Shown: positions 19,483 through 30,778 of the stretch, piece after piece
Numbering within the stretch: the first letter of the stretch is position 1
How the letters are laid out: every line of letters starts with the position of its first letter
Origin: Anaerolineae bacterium
GTDB lineage: Bacteria > Chloroflexota > Anaerolineae > Aggregatilineales > JAFGMM01
Length of the DNA stretch: 64,000 nt
Reading direction: 5' to 3'
NCBI GenBank assembly: GCA_027494055.1
Contig: JAOSJO010000012.1
Span: forward strand, 744,001-808,000
Position numbers and translations under genes: made by a program
Notes under the pieces: model-generated
Databases searched by the model: none
Seen by the model: only the letters and a program-made list of their open reading frames with translations
What the model was told of the DNA's origin: nothing

Positions 19483-21992
19483 ATGAAGCGTTGGATGTCG
19501 TGGGTCGCGTTCGCATGGGCGCTGTTCGTGATCGCCGCCACGCCGGCCCTCCCTGGAGCCGCGCTGCCGGCGCCACAGGCCGCCGGCGGCGCGACCTCAG
19601 AGGGGCCGCTGCGCAACCCGGACCCGCCGAGCACCCTGCTGCCGCCGAACACAACCGCGTTCGGTTTCTCCGTGCAGACCGATACGGCGACGGCGTGCCG
19701 CTATGCCGTGCACGAGGCGCGACCCTTCGAGGCGATGACGCCCTTCGACAGCAGCGACAACACGACCGCGCACCAGACGGTCATCCAGGGCATCGACCCG
19801 GACCCGAACCGCGTCAACGACGTGTACGTGCGCTGCGCCGCCTACCCCGACGTGCTCCTCTCCCTGCGCTATCGCGCGCTGCCTGACGTAAACCCATCGT
19901 ACCCGCGCACGAGCAACCTCTGGGGCCTGAATAACTTCGACAACCAAAGCCCGGAATACCTGGCGCGGTATGACCTCTGGATGGGCAGCGACCTGCGCCC
20001 GGACCAGATTCGGACGCTGCGCAGCCTCAACCCCAACGTCCTCGTGCTCACCACCATCAACGCCGTCGAGGCCGGCGAGGGTTGGTATGACGCCGTGCCC
20101 GACGACTACTGGCTCAGAGACGCCGACGGCGAGCGTGTTGAGGTCTGGCCGGGCCTGTATCGCCTGAACCTGACCAGGCCGGAGGTCGCCGAGTTCCTGG
20201 CGCTCCAGGCCTATCAGAAAATCGTCGCTAACGACCTGATGTACGACGGGGTCTTTCTCGATAACGTGTTCCTGGACCAGTCGTGGCTTGCGAAAGACAT
20301 CTACGACAACCCGTTTGAGGCCGACGCCGACGGGGACGGCGAGACCGACGACCCCGCCGCGCTTGACGCCGCCTGGCGCGCCGGAGTGCTGCACGAACTG
20401 GCGACGTTCCGAAGACTCATGCCGCACGCGCTCATGGCCGGCCACGCGCTCGACATCGAAGAGCCGGCCATCGCAGAGACGTTCAACGGGGTCGGCATCG
20501 GCTTCTCCACCGTCGATGTGATCGAGGGCCGTGGCATTTCGAGCCGAGGGCTGGTGCGCTTCCCCAGTTATGGACGTTCTACTCGGCGTGGAACACCCAG
20601 GCGCGCCGCCCGCACATCACGTCGGTCGAATCGGCCCCGCCGCACCAGATCGCCTACGGCTATGGCTATGCGCCGTGGGAGGGGCGCGACATCCCGCCGT
20701 CAACGCTGGAATTCGCGCGCACGTACTACCCGTACATGCGGTTCGGGCTGGCGTTCACCCTGATGGACGACGGTTACTTCACCCACGAGTTCGGCGACAC
20801 CTGGCACGGCAACGACTGGTGGTATGACGAGCTTTACTTCGATCTCGGCTACCCCCTTGGAGAGGCGGAGTTCCTCGACCTGGGCGGCGACCCGCCGCAG
20901 AACCTCATCGTGAACGGCAGCTTTGAGCGGTTTATCGGCGACCCCTGGGACCTGTGGGTGGACCGCGACGCCGGCGCCGCCGCTCGCGTCTACGCCGATA
21001 CCTCGGAGGTGGCAGTTGGCGGCGTCTCGGCGCGTGTGGACGTGGCCGCCGCGTCTGGCGTGGACTGGCACATCAACATGGCCCAGGTTGAGCGTGCGCT
21101 GGTGGAGGGCGTGACCTATAACCTCACGTTCTGGGCGAAGAGCGACGCGCCACGGTGGATTTCGGTCAGCGCGCAGAAGGGCGAGTCCGACTGGCGCAAC
21201 TATGGACTCAGGACGCGCGTCGCCATCGACGCCGACTGGAAGGAATACACGGTGGCGTTCACCGCCAACGAGACCGCAAGCGACGCGAAGATCGAGTTCT
21301 TCCTGGGCGAGGTCGCGGGGTCGGTCTGGCTCGACGACGTGCGCCTCTACGAACGCCCGCCCGACGTGATGCGGCGGGGAGTTCACCAACGGCGTGGTGC
21401 TGTTGAACGGCTCGCGCGCGCCGCGGACAATTGAGGTCGGCCCCGGATACCGGCGGCTCCAGGGTGAGCAGGTGCCTCGCTACCAGTACATTCTCGACGA
21501 CAGCGACGCCGCATTCTCGGTCGAGGGCGATTGGCGCGAGGTGACGTATGATAGCGGTCTGTGGGAGGCCTCACCGCCATTCTACCACGACTGGGGCGCG
21601 GCGTGTCACGAAGCGGTCGCCGGGCGGGCGCGCTGGGACCTGTGGATACCGGAGGAGGACACCTACACCATTGACGCATGGTGGCCCGCCGCACCGGCCT
21701 CGGACACGTGGAACGGAAACGTCGTGTACGAGGTGGTCGCCGGGGGCAGGTGGTCGCCTCGGCCACGCTGGACCAGCGCACCGGCGGCGACGAATGGCAT
21801 TTTGTGGCGCAGGTTCGGCTTGCGCCCGACGACGGCGCATACGTGCGCCTGATCTGCCAGGGCGGCGCGCCGTGCATCGCGGACGCGCTGCATGTGCGCT
21901 CGGCGGCGCGCTACAACGACGGCGCGCCGGCGGCGGTCGTGACGCTGCAACCGATGGACGGCATCATCCTGGGACGCTCTGAGCCGCGCTGA
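19483..21992 (+). CDS. Secreted GHL15-like glycoside hydrolase with carbohydrate-binding-like and golvesin-like domains
   Basis: About 836 residues after correction. Signal peptide MKRWMSWVAFAWALFVIAAT...GAALPAPQA. Residues about 130-420 resemble hypothetical glycosyl hydrolase family 15: NLWGLNNFDNQSPEYLARYD, LNPNVLVLTTINAVEAGEGW, WLRDADGERVEVWPGLYRLN and MYDGVFLDNVFLDQSW, with the acidic residues of a (beta/alpha)8 active site. Next comes a jelly-roll module (NLIVNGSFERFIGDPWDLWV ... GSVWLDDVRLYE) like CBM4/9. The C-terminus (QYILDDSDAAFSVEGDW ... YTIDAWWPA ... IADALHVRSAARYND) resembles the golvesin/xanthan-lyase binding domain. Frame changes are needed near 20545-20570, 21375 and 21752. 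It converges with a sugar importer; a role in supplying that importer is inference. Confidence 0.72.
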
Positions 21993-22019
21993 GGGCGCTC
22001 CTGAGGGGCGGGTGAAACC

Positions 22020-22891
<872 letters not shown>

Positions 22892-22895
<4 letters not shown>

Positions 22896-23823
22896 TCGCC
22901 CTCGGATTGATAGAAAACCCACCGCCGCTGCACGATCAACTGGAAAACCGTAATGCCCAGGATGATGAGGAACAGCACCAACGCCACCGCCGAGGCGTAG
23001 CCAAACTCCGAGTTGGTGAAAGCGCGCATGTAGAGAAACAGCGCGAGCGTGGTCGCGCTCCCGCCGACGCCGCCGCGCACCGTGCGCGAGGTCATCACGT
23101 ACACCTGATCGAAAATCTGGAAGGCGCTGATGATCGAAAGCACCATGACCAGGAGTGTGGTGGGCGACAGAAGCGGCCAGGTGACGTGCCAGAAGCGCTG
23201 AAAGCGGTTGGCGCCGTCGATGAGGGCGGCCTCGTAAAGCTCGCGCGGGATCGCCTGCAAGCCCGCCAGGAAGAGCACCATGTCGAAGCCAAGCCGCAAC
23301 CAGATCGTCACCACGGCGACCGGGTAGAGGATCAGGTCGGGGCGCGTCAGCCAGTTGACGTCACGCAGGCCCAGGGGCGCGAGCAGGTTGCCAAGCAGCC
23401 CGTAGCGCGGCTGGAAAATCCACGTCCACACGATGGAGGCGGCCACGATGGAGGTCACCACGGGCAGGAAATAGGCGGTGCGGAGCAGGTTCCGCGCCGG
23501 CAGCCGCTGGTTGAGCAAGAGCGCCACGCTCAGCGAGAGCGCCATGCCGACCGGGACGCTCATCACGGCAAGCACGACGGTGTTCTTGAGCGCGTTCCAG
23601 AAGGCGTCGTCGCGGACAAGGCGCTCGAAGTTCGCCGCGCCGACGAAGACCGGCGGCTGGATCGCGTTCCACTCCTGAAACGAGGTGTAGAAGGCGACCA
23701 GCACGGGGATTCCAAAGAAGAAAAGCAGTCCCAACGTGTTCGGGAGCACAAGCGCGATGCCCCACAGCGCCTTGCGACGGCTCAGGGGGTGGGTCCGAGC
23801 AGGTTCAAAAGCGTCTCGCGCAT
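22892..23823 (-). CDS. Sugar ABC transporter permease (MalF/CUT1 type)
   Basis: About 310 residues. Six-helix CUT1 permease: WGIALVLPNTLGLLFFFGIP, FVGAANFERLVRDDAFWNAL, EAA loop YEAALIDGANRFQRFWHVTWP and the end FQLIVQRRWVFYQSEGE. The proposed start MRETLLNLLGPTPLSRRKAL (ATG at 23823) needs one base restored in the G run at 23786-23791. The alternative is an uninterrupted frame from a GTG near 23860 with an atypical N-terminus. It lies just after a terminator-like hairpin that separates it from the binding-protein gene. Confidence 0.9.
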
Positions 23824-23913
23824 CGGTCGTCCGGTCGTTGCGTCCCGCTGACAAGCACAATATGAGTATACAGAGCAGACGAGGGGGCGGCGAACTCTGC
23901 TGCGATGAGGAAC

Positions 23914-23947
23914 AAAAAAGGGGAGTGACGCGCGGGCGTCACTCCCC
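23914..23947 (-). terminator. Rho-independent terminator after the sugar-binding-protein gene
   Basis: On the minus strand a perfect 11-bp stem (GGGGAGTGACG / CGTCACTCCCC, loop of 6) is followed by six T. It starts 19 bases after the binding-protein stop. Since the permease genes downstream have no obvious promoter, it probably works as a partial terminator that lowers permease expression relative to binding protein. Confidence 0.85.
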
Positions 23948-23965
23948 ATGGCAGCCGATGCGCGA

Positions 23966-25279
23966 TTACTCCTCGGCGACGACGTATGGCGCGATGAACT
24001 CGCAGGCGGCCTGCGTCTCCTCTTCGACGCTCACGCCCAGGTCGAAGATGTTGAGCACAAGCTCGCTGTTGATCCGGTCCCAAATCTCGTCAAAGACGGT
24101 GACGCCCTGCGAGTCGACCGTCGCATCCACGAAAGTCTGAATGTTCACATTGGTGTCGCCGAACGCATCGATCCACATCTGCTGGAGAGCGGGCGACGGG
24201 TTGGCCGGGGCGACGTTGCCGCCCTCCGCGAAGAACGTCTGGCCCGCGTCACTGACCAGGTAGAGGATCAGGTTCGCGGCCAGGTCGGGCTGCGCGGTGC
24301 GCGCGGAGGCGACGTAACCAACGGCGTGCAGGATCGAGCGGCTGCGGCCCGTCTCAGGGTGCCTGGGCAGTTGGACTACGTCCCAGTTGAACGCGACGTT
24401 GTTCAATGCGTCGGTCAGCTTCCACGAACCGCCGGTAATCATCGCCACCTGCTCGGAGGCCCAGAAGTTGAAGGCGTCATCCGCCGAGGCGCCGCCCATG
24501 ATCGAGGGCGTCGGCATGTAGCCTGCGTCAAGCAGGCCCTTGAGGAAGCTCAGCGCCTCGACGCTGCCCGGCTCGGTCAGGGTGCAGGCGGTGCGGCCGG
24601 CCTCGATGATGGGGGTCGTGCCCGTGGCGGCGATCCAGTTCGGGTAGCCGGCCTGGTACTCCAGGTAGACGGCAGCGCCGTATATCGTATCGGTGGTCAG
24701 CGCCTCGGCGGCGGCGGCGAAGTCGTCCCATGTCCAGTCGGCAGTGGGGTACTCAAGCCCGGCGGCGTCGAACATGTCCTTGTTGTAGTAGACCGCGATG
24801 GTGTCCCAGTTCACGGGGCCGGCGTACAGGTCATTGTCCTCGCCCCAGCGATACGGGTCAACCAGGCCCGTGCCCCAGATGGTCGTGTCAACCCCGTACT
24901 CGTCCCAGTACGGTTGCAGGTTCATCAGCGCGCCGTTGTCGAGGTAGAAGAAGACGTTGGTCTGGCTCATGTTGAACACGTCGGGCAGGTCGCCGCTCGC
25001 GGCGTTGGTCTTGAGCAGGTCCCAGTACTGACCCCAGGGCTGGACCTCAAGGTTGACCTCTGCGCCAGGGCAATAATTGGCCTTCCAGTCCTCGATAGCA
25101 TTGCCGATGATCTCGGCCCAGGCCTCGTCCCAGACCCACATCGTCAGCGTGCCGGGTTCCGCGCATGGCGCGGGCGCGATGGCTTCCTCTTCCATCTCCT
25201 GCGCTTGCGCCGGGATCGCCAGCACAAGCAGCGACACAAGGACGGTCAGCAAAGCGATTGATCGTGCGGTGCGCGACAT
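23966..25279 (-). CDS. Sugar ABC transporter substrate-binding protein (SBP family 1)
   Basis: 437 residues, intact. Signal peptide MSRTARSIALLTVLVSLLVL...IPAQA-QE with no lipobox. Family-1 features are GTLTMWVWDEAWAEIIGNAI, SGDLPDVFNMSQTN, GLEYPTADWTWDDFAAAAEA and NFWASEQVAMITGGSWKL, where Trp-rich segments suggest sugar stacking. The start at 25279 has AAAAGGAGAAGTGAG upstream; an in-frame start 13 codons earlier was rejected. First gene of the operon. Confidence 0.93.
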   Translation of the reverse strand: MSRTARSIALLTVLVSLLVLAIPAQAQEMEEEAIAPAPCAEPGTLTMWVWDEAWAEIIGNAIEDWKANYCPGAEVNLEVQPWGQYWDLLKTNAASGDLPDVFNMSQTNVFFYLDNGALMNLQPYWDEYGVDTTIWGTGLVDPYRWGEDNDLYAGPVNWDTIAVYYNKDMFDAAGLEYPTADWTWDDFAAAAEALTTDTIYGAAVYLEYQAGYPNWIAATGTTPIIEAGRTACTLTEPGSVEALSFLKGLLDAGYMPTPSIMGGASADDAFNFWASEQVAMITGGSWKLTDALNNVAFNWDVVQLPRHPETGRSRSILHAVGYVASARTAQPDLAANLILYLVSDAGQTFFAEGGNVAPANPSPALQQMWIDAFGDTNVNIQTFVDATVDSQGVTVFDEIWDRINSELVLNIFDLGVSVEEETQAACEFIAPYVVAEE

Positions 25280-25362
25280 CTCACTTCTCCTTTTGTGCAT
25301 AAGACTCCGGATAGCCAACAGAAACGGAGCCAGAGCGGCGTTTCTCTCCCTTGCAGACCTAT

Positions 25363-25368
25363 ATTATA
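25363..25368 (-). promoter_or_regulatory. Possible -10 element for the sugar importer operon
   Basis: TATAAT on the minus strand about 84 bases before the binding-protein ATG. No -35 element with good spacing was found, so an activator-dependent promoter or chance AT-richness are both possible. Confidence 0.3.
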
Positions 25369-25403
25369 GCACTCTCCGCGTTCTTGAAAGGACAACTCCG
25401 GCT

Positions 25404-25714
25404 TTCGTGGTGATGTATCTCGGCCAGGTGGTCGAGACCGGCGCGCTGGGCGACGTGATTCGCCGCCCGCGCCACCCCTACCTGCAAGCGCTGCTCACTG
25501 CCGTGCCCATCCCCGACCCCGACCTGACCCGCCAGCACCGGGAGTTGCCGCCGCGCGGCATGGACCTGCCCGATCCGGGGAAGGCGCCGCCGGGTGTCGC
25601 TTTCACCCGCGCTGTCCGTATTGCCGGGCCGGCCTGCCAGGAGGAGGAGCCTCAACTGGAAGACATTGGCGGGGGCATCTCGTCGCCTGCCATTATGAGA
25701 AGGACGTGCCCGGA
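25404..25714 (+). pseudogene. C-terminal remnant of an oligopeptide ABC transporter ATPase (OppD/OppF)
   Basis: Reads VVMYLGQVVETGALGDVIRR, then PRHPYLQALLTAVPIPDP, then CRFHPRCPYCRAGL in another frame, and GHLVACHYEK near 25675-25690. This is the C-terminal end of OppD/DppD-type ATPases, including the Cys-rich segment of that subfamily. The Walker A, signature and Walker B parts are absent; upstream DNA is the promoter region of the divergent sugar operon. At least two indels also interrupt the tail. It is a decayed fragment of an ATPase that would fit the two ATPase-less importers nearby. Confidence 0.7.
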
Positions 25715-25980
25715 ATGGACCCCATTATCGGTCGGGTAGCGTTCACGATGGGCTTCCTGGTGTTCGTGCTCGCGCTGCTGCTGCTGCCCGCGCTGGACCC
25801 GGATAGCCGCAGTTCGTGGCGAATGCGCTGGCGTTGAGCATCAGCGGCGTGTTCTTGCTGGTGATCGTCATCATGGTGCGCCGCGCGGCGCGGCTGCCAG
25901 GCCTCCAGCAGTTCGATGACGACGCCGAGACGCCGGACGCCACAGGGGAAGAGGACCCTTCTTCGCCGCCGCCTGAATAG
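25715..25980 (+). CDS. Small two-helix membrane protein
   Basis: About 88 residues after one correction near 25805-25815. MDPIIGRVAFTMGFLVFVLALLLLPALDPDS forms helix one, LALSISGVFLLVIVIMVRRA helix two, and the tail DDDAETPDATGEEDPSSPPPE is acidic. No family recognised. It is in frame with the preceding ATPase remnant, so the start is uncertain. It is bounded on the right by the IS630-like element. Confidence 0.45.
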
Positions 25981-26037
25981 TTGCAGAAGGGAACCTGGGT
26001 CCACTTGTGGAACGGCTAAAGTAACCCTCACACCTTG

Positions 26038-27171
26038 ATGGATAAACCAATCAGAAAACGCCTAATCCCAGAGGGGTGAAAGCATCCATGAAGTTGGTCG
26101 AAAACAGGGTCTCATTCAAGTAGGTCTCGAAATCATCAATCAAGGGCTGAAACTGACGGTAGGTGTGGTTGTGGCTGATGGCGTCCCGTGCTCGCGCCCA
26201 CACATGTTCTTGAGGGTTCAAGTCGGGACAAGCAGGGGAAGTGCATGACGTGCAAGCGGTCGGTTTCGGCAATCAGGGTGCTGACCTCGCCATAGTGCCA
26301 GGGCGCACGGTCCAGTAGCAGGAAGATGGGTTGTGGATAGAGCATCAGCACCTGCATCAGGAAGTTGGCAGTGAGCGCACTGGTCGCCTCGGGTGCGGGC
26401 AGCGCAATCTCGCGGCCGGTGCACAGGTTCAGAGCCCCATAGAAATGCACATGGTCGCGCTGCGGATGCACGGCGACAATCGGCGTCTGGCCGACGGGTG
26501 CCCAGACGCGGGTCAACGTGGCCTGGAAGTAGAGGCTCATCTCGTCCAACGCCAGCACCACGCCATCGGGGTGGTCTTGCAGAAAGTCGGTCACTTTTTT
26601 TCCAACTCGGCTTCGAAATCGGCGATGGTCTGCGCGTCCGGCCGCGAGCGATAGACCTGTTCGGAGTGTTGGTAGCTCAAGCCACATTCATGCAGCAAGT
26701 TGCGATACGACTGGGGGCTGCGGTAGACCACGTCGTACCAGGCTTCCACTACAATCTGCATATCGCTGGCCGTCCAGAACGCGCCCCGGCTGACCCGCAA
26801 CTCCGGTGCGATCACCTCATCGGGCCGGTATGCCTGGACCCGCTGCTTCAAGTCCGCCCGTTGCACGCGGCTCAACTTCAGCGCATTCTCCCCTTGCCAC
26901 TGCGATTTCAGCCCCTCCAGGCCGTGCTGGCCGTACTTCTGGGCCCAGACCCGGATACGCCGGTCGTCGCAGTGCACCAACCGCGTGATTTCTGGTGTAG
27001 GCACCCCCGCTCCCGTAGAGCCGCACGGCTTGCAGGCGTCTCAGTTCGTAGGCATCGCGCGTTTGCCGTTCGGCTTGCGCAATGGCCCTGATTTCTTCGT
27101 CCGTGAGTTGAAATTGTCGTTTCGCCATGCGCCCGATTATACTTCAGGCCTCTCTGTTTTGGCCTATCCAT
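26038..27171. mobile_element. IS630-like insertion sequence
   Basis: About 1.13 kb carrying one IS630-type transposase on the minus strand. Imperfect terminal inverted repeats flank the gene: ATGGATAAACCAATCAGA at 26038 inward and, reading inward from 27171, ATGGATAGGCCAAAACAGAG. The exact ends and the TA target duplication expected of the family could not be fixed, so the borders may be off by several bases. Confidence 0.65.
26051..27128 (-). CDS. IS630 family transposase, frameshifted
   Basis: About 359 residues after correction. N-terminal helix-turn-helix region MAKRQFQLTDEEIRAIAQAE ... VHCDDRRIRVWAQKYGQHGL, a second winged part ALKLSRVQRADLKQRV, and a DDE domain: Asp in VVLALDEMSLYFQ, Asp in IFLLLDRAPWHYGE, Glu in DLNPQEHVWARARD. 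Frame changes are required near 26998, 26600 and 26235. These could be genuine decay, since IS630 genes often are damaged, or the same type of read error seen elsewhere. Confidence 0.85.
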
Positions 27172-27271
27172 GAGCTTCCCATTCTGCATCTGATTGCCGC
27201 AGCAGTGACAAACATCACCCCGTGAAGTGATAAGTGACCGCTATCACCGGCGCAGATTGACGCTATATTCT

Positions 27272-27294
27272 ATTCAGGATTCGGAATATTGAAT
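27272..27294. promoter_or_regulatory. Dyad operator upstream of arsR-type gene
   Basis: A 23-base imperfect dyad (ATTCA-x2-ATT-x3-AAT-x2-TGAAT) ends 8 bases before the start codon. This size and the AT-rich half-sites fit the operators of ArsR/SmtB repressors, so autoregulation is likely. A second short inverted repeat (GTGATA / TATCAC) lies at 27227-27247. Confidence 0.5.
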
Positions 27295-27302
27295 GCGGTG
27301 TT

Positions 27303-27647
27303 ATGATGGACTACACACAACAGGCCCAGTGGCTCAAGGCGATGGCGCACCCGACACGCCTCGAAATCCTCGACATTCTCCGGCGCGGCGAGGAGTGCGT
27401 GTGCCACATGGAGGCGGCGCTCGGCAAGCGCCAGTCGTACATCTCACAGCAGTTGATGACGCTGCGCGACGCCGGCCTGGTTGACTCGCGCCGGGATGGC
27501 CTGAACGTCTTCTACTTTCTATGCGCCCCAGACACTCTCCTGCCGCTGCTGGACGCGGTGCTCGGCCCGCTGGATGACGCCGCGCGCCGCCACCTGCCAG
27601 GGTGCGTGTGCCCGCACTGTGCGCCGGTCGCTGTCGCCTCAAGTTGA
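27303..27647 (+). CDS. ArsR/SmtB family transcriptional repressor
   Basis: 114 residues: winged helix with AMAHPTRLEILDILRRGEEC, recognition helix around ALGKRQSYISQQLMTLRDAG and wing LVDSRRDGLNVFYFL. A Cys pair in EECVCHM at the alpha-3 position matches the metal/metalloid site of ArsR proteins, and a second cluster CVCPHC lies at the C-terminus. ATG at 27303 or 27306; both are possible. First gene of a three-gene set with a thioredoxin-like protein and an ArsP-type permease, which it probably represses. Confidence 0.88.
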   Translation: MMDYTQQAQWLKAMAHPTRLEILDILRRGEECVCHMEAALGKRQSYISQQLMTLRDAGLVDSRRDGLNVFYFLCAPDTLLPLLDAVLGPLDDAARRHLPGCVCPHCAPVAVASS

Positions 27648-27671
27648 AACAAGAATAATAAGGAGAGGATC

Positions 27672-27926
27672 ATGCTCACCATTAAAGTGCTGGGACCTGG
27701 CTGCCCCAACTGCCAGAAGGTCGAACAACACACCCGCGAAGCGCTCGCTATGATGCAGCCAGAAGGCGAAGTCGCCATCATCAAGGTGACCGACCCGGTG
27801 GAGATCAGCAATTACATCATGCGCACGCCGGGCCTGGTCATCAATGAGCAGGTCGTCAGCGAGGGGCGCATACCCAGGTCCGACGAAGTGATGACCTGGA
27901 TTGCCAACGCACTGCAGGGCGCGTAA
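27672..27926 (+). CDS. Small thioredoxin-like redox protein (CPNC)
   Basis: 84 residues. MLTIKVLGPGCPNCQKVEQH has the CxxC site at residues 11-14 of a minimal thioredoxin fold, followed by PGLVINEQVVSEGRIP, the cis-Pro region. This is the redox-active disulfide protein family often encoded next to ArsP-type permeases. Good Shine-Dalgarno AAGGAGAGG before the ATG. A role in reducing the permease substrate or its cysteines is inference. Confidence 0.88.
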   Translation: MLTIKVLGPGCPNCQKVEQHTREALAMMQPEGEVAIIKVTDPVEISNYIMRTPGLVINEQVVSEGRIPRSDEVMTWIANALQGA

Positions 27927-28013
27927 CCGGCGACAACAGGCCTCTCGCCTCCGGGCGGGGCCGCATTTCTTGCACGAATACATTCGTGTTTGCGAATATA
28001 CGGGAGCTGACCA

Positions 28014-29332
28014 ATGGAACCCTCATTGGGCGAGTTGATTGTTGACCTGCTGCGCGGCGGCTGGATGGGGCTGCTGGACTACCTGGCTGCACACGTGCTG
28101 TTGTGTCTGGTGCCGGCGTTTTTCATCGCCGGCTTCCTGACGCTCGTCCCGCAGGAGACGATCACCCGCTACCTGGGACCGAAGACACCGAAGTGGATCA
28201 GCTATCCCGCCGCCGCCATCGGCGGTTTTGTGCTGGCGGTGTGCTCGTGCACCATCCTGCCGCTGTTCGCCGGCATCTGGAAGCGCGGCGCGGGCCTCGG
28301 CCCGGCGATCACGTTTCTGTTCGTCGGCCCGGCAGTGAACATCCTCGCCATCAGCTACACGGGCGCGGCCATCGGCATGGACATCGCCATCGCGCGGATC
28401 GTGCTCGCCATCACGTTCGGCATCGCTATCGGCCTGGTGATGGCGACCCTGTTCAGGCAGCCCAAAGCCGACCCCGCCAATGCGGCCATGTTCGAGAAAA
28501 CCGCCACGATGCGCCCCGCGCTCTGGGCGCTGTTCGGTCTCCTCCTTGCCGTGTTGATTGCCGGCACGCTGCAAATCGACCTGCTCACCGGGACGCTGCT
28601 CACCCTCAATCTGCCGATCGAACTGCCCGCCGGGGTGCAGAGCGTGCTGGACGCGATGAACCTGACGTTACAGGGCGCGGTGCTCATCATCCTGCTGGTC
28701 GTCATCGCGCCCGTGGCGTGGAAGGGTCTCAACAACGTGCTCAGCGGCCTCAACCGCTGGACCTGGGCGGCGCTGGCGCTGGTCGCCGTCACGCTGCTCA
28801 TCGCCGCCCCGACCACCGAGAGCGGCAGCCTGGTCATCCACGTTACCGGGCGCTTCGTCGCGGAACTGGCGTTGCTTGGCGCCATCGCATACGTCGCGGC
28901 GAACTCCCTGACGCGCGACGAGCTGACTGACTGGCTGTGGGAGACGTGGCGCTTCGTCAAGCAGATCTTCCCCCTGCTGCTCGTGGGCGTGTTCGTCGCA
29001 GGCATGGCGCGCACCATCATCCCCGAAGACTGGATCCGCGCGCTGGCCGGCGAGAACACGATCCTGGCGAACCTGCTGGCGGTTTTCTTCGGCGTGTTCA
29101 TGTACTTCCCGACGCTGGTCGAGGTGCCGATTGCGCGCATGTTCCTGGACCTGGGATGCATCGCGGGCCGCTGCTGGCGTACCTGCTGGCCGACCCGGAA
29201 CTGAGCCTGCAGAGCATCCTGGTCACGAGCAAGATCATGGGCCGCAGCAAGACGGCGGTCTATGTCGGGCTGGTGGCGGTCTTCAGCACCCTGGCGGGGT
29301 ACCTGTTCGGCGCGTTCCTGGCGACCGTCTGA
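28014..29332 (+). CDS. ArsP-type permease (DUF318 family)
   Basis: About 439 residues with eight or more membrane helices. The first half has AVCSCTILPLFAGIWKRGAG followed by GLGPAITFLFVGPAVNILAI, the Cys-containing signature of the family. The second half repeats the pattern with FFGVFMYFPTLVEVPIARMF and, after a one-base correction near 29155, LDLGMHRGPLLAYLLADPEL. ArsP members export trivalent organoarsenicals; the substrate here is not proven. It follows the ArsR and thioredoxin-like genes. Confidence 0.85.
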
Positions 29333-29510
29333 CTCTGGTGGGGCCGGAGAAAACAGGCGGCGCGGCGGAGCGCGTTTGTCAATCCTTGCCTCGTGCGCCA
29401 CAATTGGCTCACGGCTTCAGGTCAGGTACCTGTTCAACCGTCCCCTGTTCCGACCCAACGTGGCCCTGAAGCTCGTGCAGGCGCGCACTTTCCATCAGGA
29501 GGCTGAACCC

Positions 29511-30778
29511 ATGTCAGAACCGCTTCTACCCTACGAGTGGCCTGGAAGCTATTTCATCGGTGAGGAAGAGATCGACGCGGTGCAACAGGTCCTGCTTGCG
29601 CGCAGCCCGTTTCGTTTCTACGGCCACGATCTGCAGCGGTTTGCCGAGCAGGTCGAAGGCGCATATCGGGACCGGCTTGGACGGCAGTACGCGCTTGCGG
29701 TCAACAGCGGCACCGCCGCGCTTTCGGTGGCGATGAGTGCGCTCGACATCGGGCCGGGCGACGAAGTGCTGATCCCCGGTTACCTGTGGGTGTCGTGCAT
29801 CTCGGTGGTGGTACGGGCGGGCGCAATCCCCGGCTGGTCGATATTGACGAGAGCTTCTGCATGGACCCCGCTGACCTGGAGCGCAAGATTGGCCCACACA
29901 GCAAAGCGGTGCTGATCGTGCACATGAGCGGGGCCTGCGGGGACCTTGACCGGCTGCTCCATGTCAGCCGCGCGCACAACCTGCTCGTCCTGGAGGATGT
30001 CGCGCAGGCCAACGGCGCCAGTTTCCAGGGCCGCCCCTGGGGAGCTTCGGCGACATGGCGATCTTCAGCTTCCAGCTTAACAAGAACATGACCTCCGGCG
30101 AGGGCGGCATGGTGGTCTGTGACGACGAGAACCTGTTTCAGCGCGCGTGGGCCTGCCATGACCTGGGCTATCCACGCGATGCGGACGGTCGCCTGATCTT
30201 CGACAATCCCGATGTACAGCTCTGGGGGCAAGGCAGCCGCATGAGCGAGCTGACGGCGGCGATGGCGACGGTGCAGGCGCGCAAGCTGGACACCATCGTA
30301 AGTGCGATGCGCCGGCTGAGCCGGCGGCTGTACGCCGGCCTGGCCGGGATTGGCGGCGCGCGCCCGCGCCAACTGGTTGACCCGAATGGTGACAGCGGGG
30401 CCTTCGTGTTGCTCATCTGGCCCGACGCCGAAACGTGCCGCCGCATGGTGGCCGCCACGCAAGAGGCCGGCGTCCGCACCGGGCCGAAGGGAATCAACAA
30501 CGTCGTCGTCGACTCCTGGGGGCTGCACCTGTACTACAATAACGTGAGCCTGGTGCACAGGCGTGGCGGTGAATGCATCGGGGTATCCGTGGACACACCC
30601 CGCGAACACGTTTGCCGCCAGCTATGGATACGGAAGGGGCGCGTTGCCGCACGCCGATGACCTCTTCATGCGCACCAGCCTCCTCGAAGTGCCGCCGATC
30701 ATGTCCGAAGACACCTGCGACCGCATCGTTGCCATCTTCCGCCAGTGTGCGGCGGACCTGGGCCTGCCTCAGGTGTGA
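29511..30778 (+). CDS. DegT/DnrJ/EryC1/StrS-type PLP aminotransferase
   Basis: About 422 residues. Sugar-aminotransferase pattern: YALAVNSGTAALSVAMSALD, GDEVLIPGYLWVSCISVVV, VDIDESFCMDPADLERKIGP, LVLEDVAQANGASFQGR, and the PLP Lys in FSFQLNKNMTSGEGGMVV. The C-terminal part ends near LFMRTSLLEVPPIMSEDTCD. Frame changes are needed near 29825, 30045 and 30550. AGGAGG precedes the ATG. It stands alone; no sugar nucleotide genes lie beside it, so the product (amino sugar or other amine) cannot be assigned. Confidence 0.85.

Noticed and set aside
25077..25403. Open frame upstream of the OppD/F tail as the missing ATPase core
   Set aside because: The bases are the antisense of the sugar-binding-protein gene start and its promoter region; no Walker A or signature motif is present.
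27130..27171. IS630-like right end extended further to a perfect inverted repeat
   Set aside because: Beyond ATGGATA the outer flanks do not match each other, so no longer repeat or clear TA duplication can be supported.
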